This document shows positions 31,542 through 37,645 of a DNA stretch of 37,645 nt, one piece after another; position 1 is the stretch's first letter, and every line of letters starts with the position of its first letter. The notes beneath the pieces were generated by a model. The model searched no databases, was not told the DNA's origin, and was given only the letters and a program-made list of their open reading frames with translations. The stretch is taken from NCBI GenBank assembly GCA_009731375.1, contig BJOX01000156.1, forward strand, positions 778,904-816,548, in the 5' to 3' direction. The stretch comes from Paulinella micropora (lineage: Eukaryota; Cercozoa; Imbricatea; Euglyphida). A program made the translations under genes and the position numbers.

Positions 31542-32720
31542 TTACTATCGATGAGAGCATGGGTCAATATACAGGGGAAGGTATGCCTGGCCAAATGTGT
31601 GTCCCCCGTAAGCCAATCCCTGCTGGAAGGGAATATCATACAGCGTGCGATGTCGAAACGGGGGTCTGTATCGCCATGGAAATAGTGGAGGGTAAGGACA
31701 GAGATAAACACAAGGAGTTCGCCAAAGAGTTTGGAGTCACGACGGCCACTACCCTTCGTTTATCCAAGCCGTGGTGGGGAACAGGTCGCATTTTCATCGG
31801 CGATTCTTGGTTCGCTTCTTGCAAAACAGCAGTCGAGATGAAGAAAAGGGGGGTCGATTTTGTTGGAATGGTGAAGACTGCTCATGTGGGCTTTCCTGTG
31901 CGGCTTCTACACAGTAGAAGGGGGGGGGGGGGAGGGCGATTTAGCTTCTGCAACATGCGAAAAGGAGGGGGTGAAGCTATTGGCAGTCAACCAAAACGAC
32001 CACAACCAGCAGCAAATTATTGCTACCTGCTCCACTACCTTGCCTGGAAAGCCTCGTAATGCTCGTTTTAGTCAGTCTGTGCCCCGTGTCCCCAGGTGCG
32101 AGGCTGTGGCCCTTTATTATTCTGCTTTTAATGCGGTTGATATGTTTAATTCCGCACGCCACGGGTCAAACTCTCTCAATTTGTCTTTTATTTTGAATGA
32201 CTGGAAGAAGGTCGATTTTATGATTTTGATGGACTTCATTATCACCAACGCTTACAAACATTATTGTTTTTTTAGCCAGTCGTCCTTGGCCAACCTCAAC
32301 ATGACGAAGGGCGACAACAGGCCGGGGTATTTCAAATCTGTGCTTGCTGCAGCCCTCCTCAGGCAAGGTGCACCCCCTGATTCCCAACCCCCCAATGCCC
32401 TCGCTTCTGACCCCCATGCCCCTGCCCAACCTATCATCCCAAAATGCATGGAACTTCGTAGGTACCCCCTAGTAATCATGTCGGACAAAGCAAAAAAGAA
32501 ACAGGAGGCAGGTAGAGCATATAATGATAGCATAGAGAGGCCCAAAAGGCGTAGGTGTCGTGTTTGTTTGTATGCCTCTTCTGTCAGCAAGTCGTCTTAC
32601 ACGAGCTATTACTGTGGCACCTGTGGCCCCGACATGCCCCTGTGTAGCGGTGAAGGCAGAACGTGTCATGCCTGGCATAAACAAAACGGCAAACCAGCAA
32701 AAAAAAAGCAGCGGACTTGA
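31542..32720 (+). pseudogene. piggyBac copy 2, transposase core second part and Cys-rich C-terminus
   Basis: It resumes at TIDESMGQYTGEGMPGQMC (first Asp), has GDSWFASCKTAVEMKK (second Asp), breaks at the 13-G run at 31920, then is intact to the end. The last part reads EGVKLLAVNQNDHNQQQIIA, FNAVDMFNSARH (third Asp), the linker PPNALASDPHAPAQPIIPKC and the Cys-rich end with CGTCGPDMPLCSGEGRTC and HAWHKQNGKP. This copy shows that the Cys-rich domain is fused in frame to the transposase, which is broken in copy 1. Confidence 0.87.
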
Positions 32721-32976
32721 TTTTCGAGGCCTTGAAGTAGCCTACTTGTTTGTTGCCACGTGGCAACCAGTGCTTTTCAGACTAGGGGCCGGTGTTCTCC
32801 AGAAATTGATGCAGCCGCCTCCAACACTTTTTTAATAAATTATTCTTTTTTTACATAGTTAAAAGATAATATGTATTAATATTATTAATAATTTTTTTTT
32901 TAAATTTTTTTCAGCTCCGGAAGTCCTGTATTTACTGTTGCCACATGGCATCCAGGCATAGGCACATAGACAATAC

Positions 32977-33692
32977 CAGTAAATAGTAGAGAGGTCACCG
33001 TAGGCTTCGTTTATTTACGTAATTTCGAACTCTTTGCAGGCTTGGATGCAACTTACGATCAAGAGTGAAACGTAGATTGTGAGATCTACAATTCTCAAAC
33101 GGATAGTGTCCGAGTCTTTTTGTTTCTAGTTAACAGTCATACACGGATAGTATCCGAACTCGGGTTGGTGAATTCGAAAACCAAAGTGACTTGGTAAGGC
33201 TAGGCGAGAATGACTGGACTCGACAGATGTAAAAAGCAGTCAAACATTGTTTTTCCGTCACTCGTATATCCTTATCCACAAATTTACCGTCACGTGCGTG
33301 TTTCACGAAAATCGGGGGAAAAGATAATTCTAAATGGGAAAAAGGCAATTGTTGATCTTTTCTAAAAAGAACGTCAAGTTGATTGACTCATTGTTTGAAA
33401 TCATTTCTGAACGGAATCGAAAACTAGTTAGTGAAGTCGAAACGTCATGCAGAGGAGAATCTAATGAACGGGTCAAAAAGAGTGAATTATCAAAGGTAAA
33501 GGTTTTGGCCGGTCGTTAAGGTGCTCAGTCTGATAGTAGTACTTATCCTGGTACGTCACCAGCTTTTTACCATTACACTTTTTACCCATATCTGTTCGTA
33601 CATGGGTCAATTTCTGGAAGGTACATCTTTTGTGACGTCGGCAGTTAGACTGGCGGGAATTGTTTTAGTAATGCTAAATTCTTCGTGTTTGG
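32977..33692. other. AT-rich spacer, no firm gene
   Basis: Normal-complexity sequence right of piggyBac copy 2. One short frame (33334-33519, MGKRQLLIFSKKNVKLIDSL) is charged and starts at ATG but has no other support. Confidence 0.5.
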
Positions 33693-33926
33693 ATGTCGCA
33701 AGCCGGTAGGAGGGGACGCCCCGAGTGCCGGTTTAAGACGGGAAGCAAGTGCGGAGGTTTTTGTCCATTGGGTTATGAGCCTTGGAGCGTTTCTGTGCAA
33801 CGGATCACAGACGAAGACCTTCGTTCAAGGGGTGTGGGGTCTACCTCAAGTGACCCCTTTCAGGAAAGCACGCATTTTGAATTGCCGTGCCTTATGCAAG
33901 GTGTGAGATTAGTGGACCAGCAATAG
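33693..33926 (+). CDS. Small hypothetical protein, Cys- and Arg-rich start
   Basis: A 77-codon frame starts at ATG and reads MSQAGRRGRPECRFKTGSKC then GGFCPLGYEPWSVSVQRITD. RRGRP resembles an AT-hook core. The composition is protein-like, but the frame is short and overlaps another open frame. No Kozak context or splice evidence decides it. The stretch 33930-34360 that follows has only weak frames, and on the minus strand a TATAAATA about 60 bp before an AATAAA. Confidence 0.25.
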   Translation: MSQAGRRGRPECRFKTGSKCGGFCPLGYEPWSVSVQRITDEDLRSRGVGSTSSDPFQESTHFELPCLMQGVRLVDQQ

Positions 33927-34363
33927 AGTGCTATCATAATATAGGATCACTGCTTCGGAGCTTCCTCCATTGCGAATGCGAAATGTTTGCGTGGAGACGC
34001 GTCCGTGCAGACTTTGCATCAGAGCATTCACTCATGAACAAAACTGTAACGACTGCTGAGCGCCTCAGCTTAGAATGTGGTCTCTGCAGGGGTATCGGAA
34101 GCCGTTTATTGTCTCCCAGGCGTCCCCGGTTGACCAGTTCACCAGCTCCACACGGTATTGTATTTATACAGAACTCACTATATAGAAACAGAAGCCCGCC
34201 AAAACGAAACAGTCTTCGACGTCTTAGCAGTCCAGACAGAGTCACCCGCACAGGGTAAAGTGGCATGGATGTCACCGTCTGAGCAGTGATAGCGAAGGAG
34301 ATACTTATAGCGCGCGAGACAATGCTTGGTAGCAGACTGCGCAGAGGGTTTCGTGCTCCACGC

Positions 34364-34582
34364 TCAGTGCATGCTCTTGACTTGCTTGCAATGCTTACAC
34401 TTAGACCCTTTCCAGACTGCTTCTCCTGGTTTGGAAGGCTCGAAGTTGGCGCAAACAGCACCACCAACGGCTGACGACTGCAGGGACGCTGTGGTCGAGG
34501 TGGAGGCTACACCGGTAGAAGTGCCAGCTGCGGCCACTGCAGATTCAGAGTCTTGACCGGTACCCCCGAACGCACGACCTGC
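34364..34582 (-). CDS. Candidate terminal exon with a small Cys/His motif
   Basis: On the minus strand the acceptor CGTGCATGCAG precedes AGRAFGGTGQDSESAVAAAG, a Ser/Thr/Ala-rich stretch, and then PGEAVWKGSKCKHCKQVKSM-H before TGA. C-X2-C-X5-H after a Trp recalls half of a BED-type finger, but the second half is missing. It could be the 3' exon of the gene at 35373-37464, with the link lost in the gap and poly(A) region. Confidence 0.35.
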   Translation of the reverse strand, partial: AGRAFGGTGQDSESAVAAAGTSTGVASTSTTASLQSSAVGGAVCANFEPSKPGEAVWKGSKCKHCKQVKSMH

Positions 34583-34741
34583 CTGCATGCACGCGGCAGA
34601 GGAAAAGGTATCAATGATAACAAGAAAGGATAGCTTGATAGGCAAACCTAGAACATATATACGACAAGTGACAGATTGCTCATGCAAGGAAAGACATCCG
34701 AGGGACAAACACGTTTACCTACTAGGCAAGACAGAAAATTG

Positions 34742-34742
<1 letters not shown>

Positions 34743-34819
<77 letters not shown>

Positions 34820-34829
34820 NNNNNNNNNN

Positions 34830-34890
<61 letters not shown>
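34743..34890. repeat. Poly(A) tract with 10-base gap
   Basis: About 77 A and 61 A on either side of the gap 34820-34829. It may be a retrotransposed poly(A) tail, but no matching 5' body was found. Confidence 0.9.
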
Positions 34891-34891
<1 letters not shown>

Positions 34892-34997
34892 GTAAACCAT
34901 AGAGAGAAGCAAGGATTTCTTTAAAACGAGAAGACACAAGGTGCAGAAAAACTCGAAAGGAATAGACTGATGAAATACAAAACGTTTACACACAGAT

Positions 34998-34998
<1 letters not shown>

Positions 34999-35037
<39 letters not shown>

Positions 35038-35300
35038 CTACGTTCATACATACATACAATACATACATACATACATACATACATACATACATACATACAT
35101 ACATACATACATACATACACATATACATACATACATGCATATATACATACATACATACATACATACATACATAAATACCTACATACGTACATACGTACAT
35201 ACTTATATATACATGCATACATGCCAGCCGTATACCTATTTTTAATGGCATGTTACATACATACACACATACAAATGCATACATACCAGCCGTGTATGTA
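34999..35300. repeat. (TA)n and (CATA)n arrays
   Basis: TA repeats, then about 200 bp of CATA with TGCATA variants. ATACATACCAGCCGTGTATG and ATACATGCCAGCCGTATACC form a small duplicated edge at 35214 and 35278. Confidence 0.9.
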
Positions 35301-35335
35301 TTATTTTATTAGCATAATATTATGATGCTGTTAGG

Positions 35336-35372
35336 GAGGGGGGGGGGGGGGGGGGGGACGGGNNNNNNNNNN
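35336..35372. repeat. Poly(G) run and 10-base gap
   Basis: About 21 G, then ACGGG and a gap at 35363-35372 that cuts the exon at 35373. Confidence 0.9.
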
Positions 35373-35853
35373 TCTTGGCTGCTTCTCCTGACAAGGTGTC
35401 GCCTGCGTCGGAGAGACCCGGGACAAGAGGCAGGTATCTGGCTGCATTGGAGCGTAGAAAGCCTGACAAACTGTCTTTCTCTTTAGTCACCGCAAGCTTA
35501 TCTGGATGCACACATACTTGCGACACGCGTCCTTCGCAATAGGTGATCTCGAAGTTGGCGCTGACTTCGGTCCCAACCAATTGAATATGCCAGGGCTCTT
35601 TCGTTTTTTTTTTCAATGCTCTCGGGATATAACCCAGACCACAAAATTGGAGGCCAGTGTGAGTCCGTTTAGACCGGACCGTGAAAGGAGCACCATCCTG
35701 GATCACCGTCTGCCAGCACCTCTGCAGTATTTGGTTGGCGAACTGCACTTGTGACTTGGGAATGTGACCGTCTTGACCGCTTTTCTTCCTGTCGGTTGCG
35801 GGGACGCTGCCATGGCCCGTTAACAAGGCCACCAGTGATAAAGTGCCGACAAC
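35373..35853 (-). CDS. Gene 2, exon 5 (partial, cut by gap)
   Basis: The acceptor is GCTTTTGTCGCAG. The frame is phase 0 and open to the gap: VVGTLSLVALLTGHGSVPAT, then DRKKSGQDGHIPKSQVQFAN. Later parts include FCGLGYIPRALKKKTKEPWH, EVSANFEITYCEGRVSQVCV and RSNAARYLPLVPGLSDAG. It is a mixed hydrophobic/charged protein without a recognised domain. The hydrophobic start could mimic a signal peptide, but phase continuity with the exon at 35990 makes it internal. Confidence 0.75.
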
Positions 35854-35989
35854 CTGCGACAAAAGCAATCATATCTTGTGACCCGGATCATTCTTAACAT
35901 GTGGAGATGTCAACACTGACAAAGCTTTCAGACTAAATGTTGCTGACCCGAGAGTTCAAAATCTGTCCAAGTAAAAAAAAAATCAGGAC

Positions 35990-36060
35990 CTCATCTTCAT
36001 CCTGTGTGAACTCGGTCTCGCTGAATCCCGCAAGAATGCCTTGCGCAGTACCCAACCTTT
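35990..36060 (-). CDS. Gene 2, exon 4
   Basis: The acceptor is TTTTTTGATGTGTAG and the donor is GATGAG|GTCCTG. With one base from exon 3 it reads E-RLGTAQGILAGFSETEFTQ then DEDE, ending in phase 0, which matches exon 5. The exon is 71 nt. Confidence 0.65.
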
Positions 36061-36260
36061 CTACACATCAAAAAGTCATCAGGGAGCGCTTAAAAATATT
36101 GAAGGAAAAGGCCAAGTAGCCACGAATGCTGGAACATGTGCATCGACATCACACGCACAGCACGTAAGGTAGTCTCAAGACAGAGACCATGACACATTTC
36201 TTTCAAGGCTACAAGAGGCGTTGTCATGATATATGCATTCATGAAGTGAAATGTTGTCAC

Positions 36261-36470
36261 CGATATCTGCGGGTGCTGGCGAAGCCAGTGCGTACATCAA
36301 AGCCCGTAGCAACGCGGGAACACCGTAAGGCGCCGTGCGGAGCTCCAATAGCAAACAAGAACTGCCGCTCCCCATGGAGTACAACAGCATCAGCGCCAAC
36401 AGCTGCGTCAATTCTTGCAGGTCGGTCGCCGATTTCAGCCTGGCAGCAAATATTGCACAGTCCTGTGCGT
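36261..36470 (-). CDS. Gene 2, exon 3
   Basis: The acceptor is GATTTTACAG and the donor is GATATCG|GTGACA. The best frame reads DAQDCAIFAARLKSATDLQE, then LTQLLALMLLYSMGSGSSCL, then LLELRTAPYGVPALLRALMY, ending ASPAPADI plus one base. It is helix-rich, like an armadillo/HEAT-type scaffold. It is in phase with exon 4 but not with exon 2: exon 2 leaves two bases where one is needed. Either exon 2 uses the weaker donor ACT|GTCATC with the acceptor GCACAG|GACTGT, or there is a frameshift. Confidence 0.65.
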
Positions 36471-36527
36471 CTGTAAAATCTTGCGTCGCAACTGCTAACG
36501 ACAGCTTACTGCTTCTTTGAAAATTAC

Positions 36528-36677
36528 CCGATGACAGTGAGGTGTCCGCTTTTGACATCCTGCAGAAAAAGTGTGTCGACCGCTTCCTTGGAGTCGGCAA
36601 CAGATACGCACCAATCGGTCACTGCCCGCACCACCTCTTCCAGGCACTGACGGCGCTTGGCAACTTCCAGCAGCATC
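36528..36677 (-). CDS. Gene 2, exon 2
   Basis: The acceptor is TTGTTGCCACAG and the donor is ATCGG|GTAATT. Joined to the AG of exon 1 it gives R-MLLEVAKRRQCLEEVVRAV, then TDWCVSVADSKEAVDTLFLQ and DVKSGHLTVI. It is charged and helical and continues exon 1 smoothly. Confidence 0.72.
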
Positions 36678-36739
36678 CTGTGGCAACAAGTTAAGAATAT
36701 CTATGTCCTACCCAGTCGGTGTTTTGGCATCGCATGTAC

Positions 36740-37464
36740 CTGACAGCGTCAAGCACGTCGCGAGACAGTACAACATGCTGAGTTGCACCGTCTACCAGTA
36801 AGGTTCCATACCGCGGCGGTCTTTTCCCAAAAAATACATGCGTAGAGGAAAGTAGCGTCTCCATGATTTTGCCAAGGAACTGCCGGAGAGCGTTTGGCGC
36901 CAGCATAACCAGCGCGCTCTCCTGGTAAATCCAACCACGCGAGAAGGCCACAGAGATGGCATCCAAGCTGTTGTGGGCAGGTATTAGATATTGCGGCAGG
37001 ACTGGGAACAACGCGTACAGGTAAGGCATCAGCCGGAGCACCGCAGGCAGCTCGCTCGGCTCTTGGCGGTGCGAGACAAAGTCGATCCAGCCTGCGTAAT
37101 CATCGCCAAGCTCCTTCAAGAACCAGCCATAGTTAGCTGGCACAAGCACTTGCTTCCCCTGTGCAGTGCGGCTAGACTTGCAGTCTTGCCAGCGGTAGGA
37201 GGAAATGAGAACTCGCTGTGCGCAGCTCAGCAAGTGAGACAAGGGTACAACTGCTGTCGAAAGCGCGACCAGCAAAGGTTCCTTCCAATTGTCATGCCCC
37301 TCAAACATAGCGGAAAGAGATTCTTCCGCGAACGATTCCCAGCCCTGCGAGGCAATAAACTTGCTGCTGCAGATAACCCTGACCTTGGCCTGCAGGTCAG
37401 GCTGCAGAGCTGTAACACGCGCTGCTCTTGTGTCGTCGATTCGCTTCTGCAGGTCGGAATACCA
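36740..37464 (-). CDS. Gene 2, exon 1 of those visible (large)
   Basis: The acceptor GATTTGCTCGTCAG and the donor GCTGTCAG|GTACAT enclose 725 nt open in one frame. It starts WYSDLQKRIDDTRAARVTAL and includes FEGHDNWKEPLLVALSTAVV, VPANYGWFLKELGDDYAGWI, LPYLYALFPVLP-like hydrophobic helices (MPYLYALFPVLPQYL) and THVFFGKRPPRYGTLLVDGA. The acceptor shows it is not the first exon; the 5' part lies outside the window. No family is recognised. Long helices suggest a helical-repeat scaffold. Confidence 0.8.
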
Positions 37465-37520
37465 CTGACGAGCAAATCAACAGCATAGAGACAGGTGCAT
37501 GAAGAATCTAATGTTGAACA

Positions 37521-37526
37521 CAGTTG

Positions 37527-37560
<34 letters not shown>

Positions 37561-37645
37561 GTGCTTCTCTGTCAATGGCTGATGCATTTCTGCACATGCG
37601 CCTCCATCGTCTCACCCGTGAGGGGAGTACGAAGAATTGACGATA
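37521..37645 (-). repeat. (AAT)n and 89 bp inverted repeat, right copy
   Basis: The reverse complement of 22-110 with two mismatches, reaching the last base of the window. The AAT array lies on its inner side (37530-37560). Confidence 0.8.

Larger units (their letters stand above)
30052..32971 (+). mobile_element. piggyBac-like transposon, copy 2
   Basis: About 95% or more identical by eye to copy 1 over the gene, but without the MITE. The terminal GTCTATGTGCCTGGCGTTGCC is paired with the reverse of GGCATAGGCACATAGAC. A 5 bp duplication AATAC lies at 30047-30051 and 32972-32976. The pattern T-GTCTATG...CATAGAC plus 5 bp is shared with the 27890 element. Confidence 0.88.

Noticed and set aside
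33930-34360. LTR with TATA box and AATAAA on the minus strand
   Set aside because: No second LTR, primer-binding site or target duplication was found.
34743-34890. Processed pseudogene poly(A) tail
   Set aside because: The upstream sequence shows no spliced gene and no flanking direct repeat could be identified; the gap inside prevents a decision.

Overview
The window is eukaryotic nuclear DNA. It has exons bounded by consensus GT...AG sites, AATAAA signals, a (TTAGGG)n/(CCCTAA)n tract, a non-LTR retrotransposon with a restriction-like endonuclease, and two piggyBac-type DDD transposons. There are no bacterial operons, RBSs, rRNA or tRNA genes. The lineage cannot be fixed from sequence alone; a protist or alga with TTAGGG telomeres, or an invertebrate, would both fit. 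More than half of the window is simple repeat, chiefly (CTAT)n, and there are seven assembly gaps.

Region 1 (about 1.8-23.2 kb) looks like one long plus-strand gene broken into many short exons, with introns made almost entirely of tetranucleotide arrays. I derived the exons by hand from splice sites. Consecutive exons keep compatible reading phases: 1833-1888, 2280-2324, 6089-6153, 12511-12618, 15466-15485, 16637-16729, 18253-18304, 19522-19569, 20164-20337, 20685-20757, 20808-20829, 20875-21306, and 21786-22782 with a stop. An AATAAA follows at 23149. The predicted protein has an ankyrin-like piece, a long helical middle, a Pro/Ser/Glu-rich segment, long poly-Thr and poly-Ser runs and a short helical tail. 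I do not recognise it. The most unusual feature is that short pieces of these exons (acceptor plus the first 13-40 nt, or the last ~38 nt plus donor) are repeated 2 to about 17 times in the adjoining introns, separated by (CTAT)n.

Within these arrays lie retroelement 3' ends of at least three families: A, about 250-600 bp; B, an RLE-type LINE; and C. Each ends in (CTAT)n and most are flanked by (CTAT)n on both sides, in element orientation. This suggests retrotransposons that target, and so enlarge, tetranucleotide arrays.

Region 2 (23.4-33 kb) is a transposon cluster. It holds two 3 kb piggyBac-like elements (about 23859-27028 and 30052-32971), each with an N-terminal acidic region, a DDD transposase and a C-terminal Cys-rich domain, and both broken by frameshifts. 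Between them is a 2.1 kb non-autonomous relative (27890-30000). The first piggyBac carries a 273 bp MITE with a TA duplication, and the second copy keeps the empty site. The first piggyBac also interrupts a minus-strand host reading frame.

Region 3 (33-37.6 kb) has ordinary complexity. It holds at least five exons of an unrecognised minus-strand gene (37464 down to 35373) and a possible Cys-containing terminal exon at 34582-34364. The two ends of the window carry a near-identical 89 bp inverted repeat next to (ATT)n.
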